A DNA stretch of 57,419 bases from JAVBSX01 sp051660685 (GCA_051660685.1 JBOFQB010000084.1:1-57419); one strand, 5' to 3'; shown: positions 25,115 to 34,973, counted from the stretch's first letter. A program made the numbers and translations. The notes: generated from the sequence alone by a model not told the origin.

Positions 25115-27706
25115 ATGAGCGAGTCGTTTTTTCGATTTGCTAAAATAGACGGTTTGCGGGATTGTTTTTTTCCCTTGATCGTCCTCGGTTTGCTCGGATA
25201 TTGGTTTTATCGACAATATACAAAAGAGTGCATTGATCTTGGTGTTTGGCCGTTTCGGTGTTTGTTGACTCTACGTCTTGCCTTTTTGCTTGTTTTGCTT
25301 CTTTTCTACCTTGAACCGACTTTTGAGTCCCTTCAAAGTTTCTCACGAATTGCGGTCTTAATTGACACAAGTGGAAGTATGACCCGAATGGACCGGGAGA
25401 GAGAGGGGGCGGATGTTGTCCCTCGTTTGCAGGAAGTCCGAGATTGGTTGGAAAAAAACGATTTTTTAGGTCAATTGGGTCAAAACCATGATTGGTCCTT
25501 CTATTGTTTTGATCGGGATTTGAATCGTCTTGGATTAACAGAACGGGAAGACGAAATGAAAGGAGGACCGGATTGGGAGAGATTGCGAGCGGACGGAGTT
25601 GAAACCCGATTGGGAGAAATCATGGAAGAATTGTTACAACGGGAAAAAGACAATATGTTGACCGGCGTTGTGTTAATTTCAGATGGAGGACACAATGCCG
25701 GATTGGAACCTGAAAAGGTTTTAGAACGGTTCCAGACGTTTCAGATACCTGTTCAGGTCGTTGGGGTCGGTTCAACAGAGCAACCGATTGATTTGAAGTT
25801 TACAGCAATTGAGGTTCCTGAACGGGCTTTTTTGAGCGATCCTTTTTCTGTCAAATGTTTCGTCGAACTGCAAGGGGCAAATCAACAGACGACAAATCAA
25901 CAAGGTCTGAATCAACAAGAATTGTCTGTCGAATCTCAACACTGCACAGTTGAAGTTTGGATGTTGGAAGAAGGAGGAATCCCGGGATTGAATTCAGAAG
26001 CATTGGAAAAACGGAGACAAATAGGAACGAAAGAGTTGACGTTGGAATCGGGTGATTTATGCGAAGTTGCATTTGAAGTCAATCCGAAAACAACGGGGAA
26101 GTATCGCATTGAATTCAAACTGATGACGGAATTAGAACCGGAAAAAGGTGAGGACCATTTTCAAAATGGGGTTGTGGAGATTGTGGACCGTCAGGACCGC
26201 ATTCTGCTTTTTGCAGGAGGACCGACCCGGGATTACCAGTTTCTCAGTTCCCAATTGTTTCGAGATCATTCCGCTGAAGTAGATGCCTATCTTCCTTGGG
26301 CGGGAGAAGATGTCTCGCAAAGTGTCCATAAACGAATACTGGAATTCCCCAAAACCGCAAATGAAATGTCACAATACGATGCTGTTGTTGCATTTGACCC
26401 GGATTGGCGGAATCTTTCGTCGGAACAGATCAGTATTTTGGAAAACTGGGTCATGCAGGAAGGAGGGGGACTCGTCGTCGTTGCCGGACCTGTTCATCTT
26501 ATGGACACTATAAGTGGTTGGACGACAGATACAAAGATGGAAAGAGTATTGGCTCTCTATCCCGTTGATGTTTCGTCACAAAAGGCATCTTCTTCACTGT
26601 TATTTCAGGGTGAAAAGCAACCGCAAGACATCAGTTGGACGGAACAGGGCAAAGCAGCTGAATTTTTACGTCCTGCTGATTCTGAACTGGAATCCCGGGC
26701 TATTTGGAGTCATTTTCCCGGTTTTTATTCAAGATATGTTGTGAACGGGTTGAAACCGGGAACCATTTTATATGCTCAAACGGGCTTGTTGAATTTAACG
26801 GGCATATCGACCCCAACAGGAGATTCCAACACAATAGGAGTGTCAAACTCAGCTGAAGCGTCACAATCAACGACACCGATTATGACAGGAGAAGAGCAAC
26901 TTTTATCGAGGGACACAAGCAGGGAAACAGGACAGATGAATGTTGGTCAATCGAAAGAGGGTGATCCTTTTTTGAGCAAGCGTCCCCAATCGGTTTTATT
27001 TGCTGAACAGTTTTATGGTTCAGGTCGGGTTTTTTATATCGGTTGTTCTGAACTTTGGCGTTTACGAAAAACAGGTGATTCGTGTTTTGATAAACTTTAT
27101 ACCAGAATTATCCGGCATACGTCTCAAGGAAGGTTGTATCGTCGGACAGAGGGAATACAGTTGACGACAGATAAAAAGCGTTATGTTCTTGGGGAAACGG
27201 CAATTTTTCGATTGGTTGTCAAAAATTCTCAGAATGTTGATTCCCTGAGAACAACTGACGTATTTGCAGAACAGTCGCTTGAAGTTCTTGATCCCGATTT
27301 GCAGGTCCAACGAATCCAGTTTCTTGCAGATTCGACCTTTCCGGGAACATTTTCAGCCGTATTACCTCTTACGAAAGAAGGTGTCTGGAGCTTGAAAAGG
27401 CCGATTTCTGGTTCCGAAGAGAGTGTGTCCGAGACGATTGAGGTCCGTTTGAGTGATAAAGAACAGGAACAAACGTGTCAAAACGTGACCTTACTCAAGA
27501 AAATTGCGGCACAAACAGGGGGGCGGTATTACAACCTAGTTCAAACAGATGGTGCAACCGATTTGTTGGAGCAACTCAATGTTTACACGCAAAAAACATT
27601 GATTGACAAAGAGTCCCAGAAGAAGTTCCAACTGCTGTTCCTCTTCCTCTTATGTACACTGCTCTGTACAGAATGGTTGTTGCGACGTCTGTTCCATCTC
27701 ATGTAG
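25115..27706 (+). CDS. Membrane-anchored VWA-domain protein (BatA-like)
   Basis: This 863-residue protein has two N-terminal membrane segments (about 18-33 and 49-66) and a C-terminal one (about 840-858). A von Willebrand A domain begins at residue 80, with the metal-binding DTSGS (84-88) and a later SDGG. A glutamine-amidotransferase-like fold starts near residue 365 (FAGGPTRDYQF, then a GGGLVVVAGP strand). Planctomycetes encode many such BatA-like proteins; they are thought to form cation-dependent complexes at the membrane. The frame is open from 24905, overlapping the preceding gene, but the ATG at 25115 gives a normal N-terminus 148 bases after that gene's stop. Substrate and partner are unknown. 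Confidence 0.75.
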   Translation: MSESFFRFAKIDGLRDCFFPLIVLGLLGYWFYRQYTKECIDLGVWPFRCLLTLRLAFLLVLLLFYLEPTFESLQSFSRIAVLIDTSGSMTRMDREREGADVVPRLQEVRDWLEKNDFLGQLGQNHDWSFYCFDRDLNRLGLTEREDEMKGGPDWERLRADGVETRLGEIMEELLQREKDNMLTGVVLISDGGHNAGLEPEKVLERFQTFQIPVQVVGVGSTEQPIDLKFTAIEVPERAFLSDPFSVKCFVELQGANQQTTNQQGLNQQELSVESQHCTVEVWMLEEGGIPGLNSEALEKRRQIGTKELTLESGDLCEVAFEVNPKTTGKYRIEFKLMTELEPEKGEDHFQNGVVEIVDRQDRILLFAGGPTRDYQFLSSQLFRDHSAEVDAYLPWAGEDVSQSVHKRILEFPKTANEMSQYDAVVAFDPDWRNLSSEQISILENWVMQEGGGLVVVAGPVHLMDTISGWTTDTKMERVLALYPVDVSSQKASSSLLFQGEKQPQDISWTEQGKAAEFLRPADSELESRAIWSHFPGFYSRYVVNGLKPGTILYAQTGLLNLTGISTPTGDSNTIGVSNSAEASQSTTPIMTGEEQLLSRDTSRETGQMNVGQSKEGDPFLSKRPQSVLFAEQFYGSGRVFYIGCSELWRLRKTGDSCFDKLYTRIIRHTSQGRLYRRTEGIQLTTDKKRYVLGETAIFRLVVKNSQNVDSLRTTDVFAEQSLEVLDPDLQVQRIQFLADSTFPGTFSAVLPLTKEGVWSLKRPISGSEESVSETIEVRLSDKEQEQTCQNVTLLKKIAAQTGGRYYNLVQTDGATDLLEQLNVYTQKTLIDKESQKKFQLLFLFLLCTLLCTEWLLRRLFHLM

Positions 27707-28013
27707 AAGAATTTACTTTTTTTTTCCGTTTCTTGTTAGAAGAACTGACACGATCTTCCATTTCCTTACCTGGTTTGAAGGTAACGACGTGACGTTCGCC
27801 GACCGAGACGGTTTTTCCGGTTCGAGGATTTCGGGCTTTACGAGGAGCCCGACGTTTGACCTCGAAGACACCGAAATTGCGCAGCTCGATCCGACCGTCA
27901 TTTGCAAGGGTCTCGATGATAACGTCAAAGGTTTTCTGGACGATTTCCTTTGCTTTCATTTGAGTTAGGTCCAACTCTTCGGAAATAATACGAATAATTT
28001 CTTTTTTTGTCAC
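27699..28013 (-). CDS. HU/IHF-family DNA-binding protein with lysine-rich tail
   Basis: This 104-residue nucleoid protein binds and bends DNA as a dimer. The N-terminal helices start at TKKEIIRIISEEL, and the arm region reads IELRNFGVFEVKRRAPRKARNPRTG, with the family's conserved GxF and RxGRNPxTG-like segment. A tail of KKRKKK extends beyond the fold. I choose GTG at 28013 because AGGAG is 8 bases upstream and family members start M-T-K-K; a GTG at 28022 would overlap that site. The 3' end overlaps the VWA gene by 8 bases, tail to tail. TTGACA on the minus strand (28096-28101) may be its -35. Confidence 0.9.
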   Translation of the reverse strand: MTKKEIIRIISEELDLTQMKAKEIVQKTFDVIIETLANDGRIELRNFGVFEVKRRAPRKARNPRTGKTVSVGERHVVTFKPGKEMEDRVSSSNKKRKKKVNSST

Positions 28014-28081
28014 TTCCCACACTCCTGAAAAAAACGTCCAACATCGCTGACATTACAGATACAACGGATGTAAGTCTATAT

Positions 28082-28101
28082 TTGACATGACTTAATGTCA
28101 A
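28082..28101. promoter_or_regulatory. TTGACAT inverted repeat upstream of the HU gene
   Basis: Perfect 7-bp arms TTGACAT (28082-28088) and ATGTCAA (28095-28101) are separated by 6 bases. The right arm, read leftward, is a consensus -35 with TATAGA 15 bases further on, so it may be the HU promoter, an operator, or both. Confidence 0.4.
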
Positions 28102-28288
28102 GTCCGTCAGAAAAGATTGAGAGAACGGCAAAGTATTTTTGAGGGTCTTTTTCTTCTCCTTTTGGGGATTGATTCCCGTTTTTATGGAAAATGTTAAGAT
28201 CACAAACGTCTATTTTCATGTAAAGGGTCAATCATTCCAACAGATTCGGCAATTGGTTGGTTGACAAACCGTTGAATGGATCGGGGAG

Positions 28289-28807
28289 ATGATGCTGATT
28301 TTTTCCGTTGACGATTTTACAGAACTGATTGAGACGCATTTTGCGGCCCTGCTGCTTTATGCGCGGGGTTTGGGTTGCGAATCGCCCGAAGATGCTGTCC
28401 AAAACTCGGTTTTGAAACTGATTCGGGATATGTCGAAATATGGACCGCCTCAAAATCCGGTTTTTTGGCTTTACAAGACAATTCGTAATGAGGCGACGGA
28501 CCGATTTCGTCAGTTGTCCCGACAGAGAAGACATGAAACAGAACTGGTTCGGTTCAAGCCGGATTGGATCAATCCCAATGTTGTTGAACAACTGGAATCG
28601 TCGGAAGAAGCGGAAAAAATCGCCCTTGCAATTGATTCGTTGCACTCCTCACAAAAAGAAATCGTCCTGCTCAGAATCTGGAGCCGATTGTCCTTTGATG
28701 AAATTGCGCAACTGACGGAAAAATCACGGACAACGGTTTTTCGCCAATATACAAATGCGCTCGAAAAATTAAAAGAGAAGCTGGAAGGAGCTGACTTTGG
28801 GCTTTAG
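28289..28807 (+). CDS. ECF-type RNA polymerase sigma factor
   Basis: This 172-residue sigma-70 family protein has only regions 2 and 4. Region 2 covers about 10-75 (YARGLGCESPEDAVQNSVLKL, then FWLYKTIRNEATDRFR). Region 4 covers about 115-165, with the helix-turn-helix LSFDEIAQLTEKSRTTVFRQY. Such factors direct RNA polymerase to a small regulon, usually for envelope stress or surface functions. GGGGAG lies immediately before ATG 28289, so ATG 28292 is nearly as likely. A small single-pass membrane protein follows after 209 bases and may be its partner. The regulon cannot be predicted. Confidence 0.85.
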   Translation: MMLIFSVDDFTELIETHFAALLLYARGLGCESPEDAVQNSVLKLIRDMSKYGPPQNPVFWLYKTIRNEATDRFRQLSRQRRHETELVRFKPDWINPNVVEQLESSEEAEKIALAIDSLHSSQKEIVLLRIWSRLSFDEIAQLTEKSRTTVFRQYTNALEKLKEKLEGADFGL

Positions 28808-28974
28808 ATTTTGTGTGTACAAATGTTTTTTTGAGGGTGTAATCTGACATGATTTGAAAATGTTTGGCCCGAACAAACATGAGACGACCTGTAATATGTT
28901 GTATTGCAGCTCAGTATTACGGCTCAACGTCGTCAAAGTTGCTCCGTTCTCTCTAATTCCAAAATCGTGCGTCT

Positions 28975-29016
28975 TCCCCCCAACCCCTATTCCCTACTCC
29001 GCAATCCCTAATTCCT
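28975..29016. repeat. C-rich CCCTATT-type spacer
   Basis: Units such as ACCCCTATTCCCTACTCC and AATCCCTAATTCCT run directly into the ATG at 29017, taking the place where a Shine-Dalgarno would be. Confidence 0.55.
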
Positions 29017-29406
29017 ATGTTCACGACTTCGGAAATCAGCCCAGACCTATTAGCGTTTGAAGCGAAATTGGGCGAAATTCACCCCGCTGAAAACACTGAC
29101 CGGCTTAAACGACTTCAAACTGTTGCCCTGCTCGAAATGTGCCGGACTTCGCAGGAAACATTGCAAGACACCTTACGTCAGGTCGGCGAACAGAATATTC
29201 CTGTCTCGCTCCGTCGCTATTTGCGGTTGGAACGGATGCAAGCCCTGTTAATCGGCCTACTTCTCGGTCTCATTGTCGGGGTCATTATTAACCTTGCAAT
29301 GATGTTCTTCCTCGTTAAAAATCTCCCAACCCGCGAAATGCCCCTTCCCAATCAATCTGTTCGGGCTGTCTCGGTTTTACACCTGCATTTGCCCCATTCC
29401 AGTTAA
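29017..29406 (+). CDS. Small single-pass membrane protein next to the ECF sigma gene
   Basis: This 129-residue protein is not recognised. Residues 1-72 are charged and mainly helical, and a strong membrane helix lies at about 75-101 (LLIGLLLGLIVGVIINLAM), followed by a short tail. The order sigma factor then single-pass membrane protein is the usual arrangement for an anti-sigma factor. No zinc-binding HxxxCxxC motif is present, so that role is only inferred. It starts at ATG 29017, directly after a C-rich spacer. Confidence 0.6.
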   Translation: MFTTSEISPDLLAFEAKLGEIHPAENTDRLKRLQTVALLEMCRTSQETLQDTLRQVGEQNIPVSLRRYLRLERMQALLIGLLLGLIVGVIINLAMMFFLVKNLPTREMPLPNQSVRAVSVLHLHLPHSS

Positions 29407-29529
29407 GCAGACTCTCAGTTCAACTTGTTTGTCTTATTTATCACATTGTCCTATTTGTACTAATTATGCTATTTGTTCTCTTTGTCCTATTTTTCCTTGC
29501 CTAATCTCTAATCTTCTTCCCACATTACG

Positions 29530-32022
29530 ATGATTTTTTTTGGCAATGTTATCATCCTGCTCCTGTTTGTTCTCAGTTGTTTTCTCGCAAAAACAACTTG
29601 GACTGTTTTTTGGGATGTCCGGGCTGTTTTGCTGATCGTCCTCCCCCTTTTTGTGGTTGGTGTTGTCCGATTGGATGAAACCCGTTGCGCCCTGTCCCTT
29701 TTTTTTCGACGACGTTTTGTTGAAGTTTATGGTGGTGAGGTTGAGCGACATGCCAAAACGGGTCGATTGTTTTACCGATTAACCCTTTTTTCTGTCGGAT
29801 TGGCTCTATTGGGCATGATTTATGGGATTGGTTTGCTGCAACAGACTCCTGAAACACTCGGGTCTGGATTTGCGGTTGGACTGCTCAGTACACTTTACGC
29901 GACGTATCTTGCCGTTTTCGTTTTTCTCCCTATTTCTCTTCGCTGTTTCTCTGTACTCCCCCAATCGGTTTCCCCCCCATTCCAAACGTCTTCTTTTCTG
30001 CGACGAATCCGTTTTTCCAACCTTTTTCTGATTCTCTCAACAATTATTGCCTTTTTTTTCGCACGTTGGATGTTCACGTCCATGCTGATGATAGTGGACC
30101 CGCAAAATTCTACAGTCTACAAAGTCCTGTTCTTTTGCAGTATACACCCTTTTGAGCGACAACCGCTCTTTGTCCCGGTTTATCAGTATGTCAAAGCAAA
30201 CTGGGATTTGCCGACCCTTGTTCTCATTCTCGGTTCGCTTTACATTTTTATCAAAATCGCAGGACCTTTGTTCCGCCGAATCATTATCCCGATCTGTTTC
30301 CTGATCGGCTTGTTTTGGATGTTCCAGGGTCTCGTCTGTATGCTTGGTAATATGAGTCTGGAATACCTAGCAAGTGGTTTTGATGTTGCGTTCCTCTCGT
30401 TTGAATACAGTCTCATTGCAGCCGGATTCTTTTTTTTACGCGCTTTATATGGTCAACCGCAACAAATCAAGAACCGTTTGCATGATTCATGCAAAACCGT
30501 TAAAAAAACGGAAACCGTTGAGTTGGAACTTCTCGAATCGAAACCTGTTGAATCGCAATCTGTTGAATCAAAACCTGTCACAACAGGAGCGTCTACCTCA
30601 AAATGGGGGTTAGAACGGATTGAAAAGGCGGAACAACGGGAAAAGGTCGGGACTGAAATGGTGCAGAGTCGGCGAAGTTCCTGTCTGCGACGGACCTTGC
30701 AGATTCTGTTCCTCCTCTTTCTCCTGTTCATGTTCTGGTGTTTGTATGACATTATTTTGTCTGTTCCGTTAAAATACTCAAAAGAAACGACATACATTTC
30801 AGGTCCGCTTCTTCGGGACACTTGCGGTCTGGACCCGGAAAAAGCAAAAGCGATTTATGGTGATCGGATTGACTATATTGGGGCGATTGAAGAACGGGTG
30901 TATCCGCCTGAAATGACGACTGAGGACAACGGGTATCGTCGTGTCGTCCTTGCACTTGGTCTCCCAAGAACGCCGGATGGAATCGACCCGGTTGTCTTTG
31001 CTGAACGGTATTGTCAAAAACTGGGATTGGACTCGAAAAATCTGCCGAAACCGACGTTGACATATCCTGATCCTGATAATTGGCTTGTAGAACAGATTAA
31101 AAAAAAGGGATTGACGAAAGAGGAAGAAGACGCTTTATGGTCGAAGTTATTTGAGATGAATGATAGTGTGGATAGTGTAGACTGGTCTTCTGACGATTGG
31201 TCCGACATGAAAGAATGGATTGAGCTGAACAGTCCAATTCTGGATTTGATGTCTGAAGCAGTCGCTCACAAAGTTTATGTTGCTCCTTTATGGATTCGTT
31301 GTGCCGAACAGGACATTAAAATCCCCGGAATGCGGGATAGAGATCGCATGTTTTTTGACAATCATACGAACAAACGTCCTGAAATAGTGAGATTATTGGC
31401 ATTACGAGCGAGTCTCAGGGTCTTTACTGGGGAACTGGACGGGGCGATTGACGATTTAATTGCAATACAGCGACTTGCATGTGCAGTATCGCGGGGGATG
31501 CTGTTTGATTACGTCAAAGTTCAGTTTCTTTTTTTCAGCCCCGTTGTCCAACGGGTTAATCTTTGGGCTAATCCTGATGTTCAACCGAGTCGAGAACAGG
31601 TCATGCGATATTTGCAAGCGAAAACAGACGCTTTTTCCAACCGGGGAAGGATTGCTGATGTCATTGAACTGGAACGTCTTCATGCATTAGCCTATTTGGA
31701 ATGGAGTGCATCGTTTCCGATGATAACCGGGTTAGACTTCAACGTGGTCATGCAGGAAACCAACAAGTTTTATGACGAGTTGGTTGAGGAAAAGGGACGC
31801 GGTGTTATCTCTCAAGAAGAGAGTGAGAAAACGACTGGATCAGCATCCTTTCTTGATTGGACACGATCACGACGGTCGGTCAAATTTGCCAAAAACTGGA
31901 ATCTTCCGAACAGTTTTTTACACCGTTTGAAAGAGCGGGTCGAAAGATGGGAGAGGTTGTTGGAAGAGGAGATTCAGGCGAGCAACGTCGAGTTTGCAAA
32001 ACGGGCAGAAAATGGAGAATAG
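29530..32022 (+). CDS. Multi-pass membrane protein with MotA/ExbB-like N-terminus and large C-terminal domain
   Basis: The protein has 830 residues. The N-terminal 310 residues contain about eight hydrophobic segments. The part around residues 95-140 (TLGSGFAVGLLSTLYATYLAVFVFLPISLR) matches the MotA/TolQ/ExbB proton-channel signature, in which a small-residue helix is followed by LxTTLYGxxxAxxxFxPI. A linker with repeated E-S-K/Q-P/S-V units lies near 335-355, then another membrane helix (about 395-415). About 400 soluble helical residues of unknown fold follow. MotA-type proteins normally need a MotB/ExbD partner, and none is in the window. The function is unknown; an energised membrane complex is possible. 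Confidence 0.6.
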   Translation: MIFFGNVIILLLFVLSCFLAKTTWTVFWDVRAVLLIVLPLFVVGVVRLDETRCALSLFFRRRFVEVYGGEVERHAKTGRLFYRLTLFSVGLALLGMIYGIGLLQQTPETLGSGFAVGLLSTLYATYLAVFVFLPISLRCFSVLPQSVSPPFQTSSFLRRIRFSNLFLILSTIIAFFFARWMFTSMLMIVDPQNSTVYKVLFFCSIHPFERQPLFVPVYQYVKANWDLPTLVLILGSLYIFIKIAGPLFRRIIIPICFLIGLFWMFQGLVCMLGNMSLEYLASGFDVAFLSFEYSLIAAGFFFLRALYGQPQQIKNRLHDSCKTVKKTETVELELLESKPVESQSVESKPVTTGASTSKWGLERIEKAEQREKVGTEMVQSRRSSCLRRTLQILFLLFLLFMFWCLYDIILSVPLKYSKETTYISGPLLRDTCGLDPEKAKAIYGDRIDYIGAIEERVYPPEMTTEDNGYRRVVLALGLPRTPDGIDPVVFAERYCQKLGLDSKNLPKPTLTYPDPDNWLVEQIKKKGLTKEEEDALWSKLFEMNDSVDSVDWSSDDWSDMKEWIELNSPILDLMSEAVAHKVYVAPLWIRCAEQDIKIPGMRDRDRMFFDNHTNKRPEIVRLLALRASLRVFTGELDGAIDDLIAIQRLACAVSRGMLFDYVKVQFLFFSPVVQRVNLWANPDVQPSREQVMRYLQAKTDAFSNRGRIADVIELERLHALAYLEWSASFPMITGLDFNVVMQETNKFYDELVEEKGRGVISQEESEKTTGSASFLDWTRSRRSVKFAKNWNLPNSFLHRLKERVERWERLLEEEIQASNVEFAKRAENGE

Positions 32023-32043
32023 GACCCGTCTCTCTTTTCTTTC

Positions 32044-32111
32044 AACCCCCAATTCCTAATTCCTAGCATAGTGTCAACAAACCCTAATCCCTGCCCCCTA
32101 CACCCTGTTCC
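32044..32111. repeat. C-rich CCTAATT/CCCTATT-type spacer
   Basis: It contains AATTCCTAATTCCTAG, AAACCCTAATCCC and CCTGTTCCCTATT units between two convergent genes. No terminator hairpin is seen. Confidence 0.5.
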
Positions 32112-34262
32112 CTATTGCTGTTTGATTGGGAATTTAATGGAGTAAGTGCCGATTTTCTTTCCTTCTGCAAAGACTTCTGCAATAATGTCAATTTGTGAAG
32201 CTGGACGAAGAGCATCGTATTGCACAACCATGACCAGTCGTTGGTTGGGAGCAACGGTTGGAAATTTTTGGACCAACCGGTTTTCCCGGTCCACAACAAT
32301 ATCACGCAACAACGGATTGCCCGTTAAAGCATTGGATCGTTGACGGTTTTCTTCGGGGGGATAAAGGACCAAACGGACATCGTTCAGTTCACGTCCTGAT
32401 TCGTTAATGACGGAAAAGACAACAACCCGGTTTTTCTCGCCGACAATAAGGGCGTTTTCCGGGGCAACATTAAACGCCGTTTGTTCATCACCCGGGTCAA
32501 TTATCCCGATATAAAAGGCCGTTTTAATTGAGGCCGGTTGAACAGGTTGGATCGTTTGATCCGGTTGAGATGGATCGGGTTGCGACGTTCGCGGTTGTGA
32601 AGTCGGTTGTCCATAATCACTTGGAACACCCGTTGTCTGTTGCCCCTGTTGTCCCGGTTGCGGATTCGGCGATTGACCCTGTTGAGGTGCATACGGAGTT
32701 TGTGTCGTTGACGTCGAAGAACCGGTTGCAGGAAGTCCCAGACTACTTGGACCAGGGATGTTGGAAAAGGGAGCATCATTCGTTTTGGGAAACACTTCAG
32801 CTCGGACATTGACCATTCCGCCTGTTCCGATTGCTTCTTTTTCGGCTTGAAGAATAACTTCCATGTTGACGGAACCGTGTCCGGGAATACCGGGAACACT
32901 GCTGATTTCCCAATTCAGGATGTTTCCTTGTGAGGACGAAATCGGGGGGGTACTTCGGACGTATTTCAAGCCGTTTGGCAAGGTCAGACGGACCATTGCC
33001 CCGCTTGGATTTTGTGAGGAATTGGAAATTTTGACAAGATACGGCAAATCTTGCCCGGCAACGGCGTTTTGAGGAGCAGTCAATTTGATGCTCAAGACTC
33101 CCCCGGTTGTCCAAGTCTGCCGAATCGTGTCACTTGCAACAATCAATTCTCCTTCATTATTGTCAGAATCAGCAGGTCGAATGACACGAACCGCAATGAT
33201 CGCAGTTCCCGCTGTCATATCATTGGGATAAACCTCAATGCTCGCCTGACCATTTCCGTCCGTTTCCACTTTGGTTCGTTGAGCACGACTTTCACCCAAA
33301 CCGGCGGAAGGACCGCCAATGATTTCGTATTCGACGAACCAACCGGGACGAGGAGTCCCTGTTGTTTGTCGAGAGACAATTGTGGTGAGTGTTCGATTTT
33401 CTCCAACCGGGGCGATTGATGCTCGCGGAAATGCAAATTGAGCGTCAATCCAATGAATGACAGACCCGGCTGTTCTTTTGGACCAGTCCTCAATCGAAGG
33501 GGCTAATGCCGAAATGTATGTGGAACCTTCTTTCGTCGAATGAACAGTAATCCAAGTCTGCCCTTTCAAAATCTCGACATCATCTTTTGTGTCCGGCGTT
33601 CCCCGGTCAATCGTCCAAAGTGAAGAACTGGTTTTCGTTTTAGCTGACCGACTATTCGTTTTGTTAGCACTTGAAAAATCGAGGTGCAACCAGTCCGTCC
33701 AAGAACCTGTATCATAGGTCAAAATGTTTCCAACCCCGTCCAAAGACCAATCAACGATTTCATTGGTTCGGAGATAATTATCTTTTCCCAGATAACTGGC
33801 GACGATGATAACTTCGGAATTGATAGGGGCGAAATGGACTTTGGGGGCGAGCAGGAGAGCGGGTCCGACAACGGGATCGGGCGCAGGACTTGAGGTGTAA
33901 TTGTCACTTCCCCGGACAATTCCGCCGTATCCTCGACCTGTTCCTGCAACCGCTGCTCCAAATCCGCCCGGAAATTGTTCATAAGTGAAGGGGGTTGGAC
34001 TCGTCGTTGCACTCGTCGAACTCGGAACATTCGTCACATTCGTCCCAATTGGTGTTCCTGTTGCACTTGGATTCGTTACTGTCGGGTTTTGCGAACTTTC
34101 ACCCGACGTATTCGCCGTTACACCACTTTGTTGACGTGAGAACAAACAACTCCCTGTCGGATCAATCCGATAATCTCTGAGTGAAGCGCAACCCGAAATC
34201 AGAAGGAAAAATCCTCCTAAAATCAGACCTTTTTTCAAAGTTAGTTGGTTCAGTCGGTTCAT
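32112..34262 (-). CDS. DUF11-domain lipoprotein
   Basis: This 716-residue protein has a lipoprotein signal: a basic head, a hydrophobic core and the lipobox LISGC near residues 21-25. Residues about 40-100 are Ser/Thr/Pro-rich. An Ig-like region follows, with a DUF11 repeat at about 395-500 (VAGQDLPYLVKISNSSQNPSG, then LPNGLKYV). After it comes a Pro/Gln/Ser-rich linker (about 530-580) and a C-terminal beta domain that starts at IKTAFYIGIIDPGDEQTAF. Similar planctomycete lipoproteins are thought to be structural parts of the envelope. It starts at ATG 34262. No neighbour explains its role, though a second DUF11 protein lies at 11.9 kb. Confidence 0.75.
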   Translation of the reverse strand: MNRLNQLTLKKGLILGGFFLLISGCASLRDYRIDPTGSCLFSRQQSGVTANTSGESSQNPTVTNPSATGTPIGTNVTNVPSSTSATTSPTPFTYEQFPGGFGAAVAGTGRGYGGIVRGSDNYTSSPAPDPVVGPALLLAPKVHFAPINSEVIIVASYLGKDNYLRTNEIVDWSLDGVGNILTYDTGSWTDWLHLDFSSANKTNSRSAKTKTSSSLWTIDRGTPDTKDDVEILKGQTWITVHSTKEGSTYISALAPSIEDWSKRTAGSVIHWIDAQFAFPRASIAPVGENRTLTTIVSRQTTGTPRPGWFVEYEIIGGPSAGLGESRAQRTKVETDGNGQASIEVYPNDMTAGTAIIAVRVIRPADSDNNEGELIVASDTIRQTWTTGGVLSIKLTAPQNAVAGQDLPYLVKISNSSQNPSGAMVRLTLPNGLKYVRSTPPISSSQGNILNWEISSVPGIPGHGSVNMEVILQAEKEAIGTGGMVNVRAEVFPKTNDAPFSNIPGPSSLGLPATGSSTSTTQTPYAPQQGQSPNPQPGQQGQQTTGVPSDYGQPTSQPRTSQPDPSQPDQTIQPVQPASIKTAFYIGIIDPGDEQTAFNVAPENALIVGEKNRVVVFSVINESGRELNDVRLVLYPPEENRQRSNALTGNPLLRDIVVDRENRLVQKFPTVAPNQRLVMVVQYDALRPASQIDIIAEVFAEGKKIGTYSIKFPIKQQ

Positions 34263-34685
34263 TGGACGTAAGCGAACGTAATACGCGAAGTAATACAGCT
34301 GATGTGGAGAGAGGATCGGGAATAGGGATTGTCAGGAAAAGAGCATCATTGCTGCTTTCTGAGCAAAAATAGCTTTTTATAGGGAAAAACAAGGAAATTT
34401 TACGCAAATTTTCATGCTTATGCAAAAGAATTATCCTACGCAAGTCCCATAATCCCTACAACCGTTATAACACAAATAGAGAAATAGTGCCAATCCAAAA
34501 AAAATAGCAAGGGGCATCTTGTCAAAAAGAGCAAATCACCTAGAATGTGCGGAGTGATTCACTAAGGGTTGGTCGGAGATCGCATGAAAGTCGCAGAAAG
34601 CAGATTGCTAAGTGCAATTGTCGTGATATTCGGGCGATTTTTTCGGTTTTCAGCCGACTTACTGAGGTCACAATAACGTATTTTC

Positions 34686-34758
34686 GCGGGCGTAGCTCAG
34701 TTGGTAGAGCACGACGTTGCCAACGTCGTTGTCGACGGTTCGAACCCGTTCGCCCGCT
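34686..34758 (+). tRNA. tRNA-Gly (anticodon GCC)
   Basis: All four arms fold. The acceptor stem is GCGGGCG/CGCCCGC and the D-arm is GCTC...GAGC. The anticodon stem CGACG/CGTCG encloses TTGCCAA, with GCC at 34719-34721. The T-arm has the TTCGAAC loop. The discriminator is T (34758), and CCA is not encoded. Confidence 0.97.
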
Positions 34759-34862
34759 CTCCTGTTTTGTTGTTGGTCGTACACGTTCTTGCAGCAACGT
34801 TGTCCAGTTTTGAGGCCCAGTGTCGGCGAATCTCGGGTTTGCTGCACTGGTCTTTTTGTTTC

Positions 34863-34890
34863 TTGACAAAAAGTCAGATTGTGTTAAAAC
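34863..34890 (+). promoter_or_regulatory. Putative trigger factor promoter
   Basis: TTGACA (34863-34868), a 16-base spacer and TAAAAC (34885-34890) predict a start about 77 bases before the tig ATG. It lies downstream of the tRNA, so tig has its own transcript. Confidence 0.5.
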
Positions 34891-34973
34891 ATTGAGGCGA
34901 CTCGACGTTGGAAAATCACCAACAACCAAATATTCAACAGTCCATTTCTTATTCCCAATTAAGGTAGTGATTC

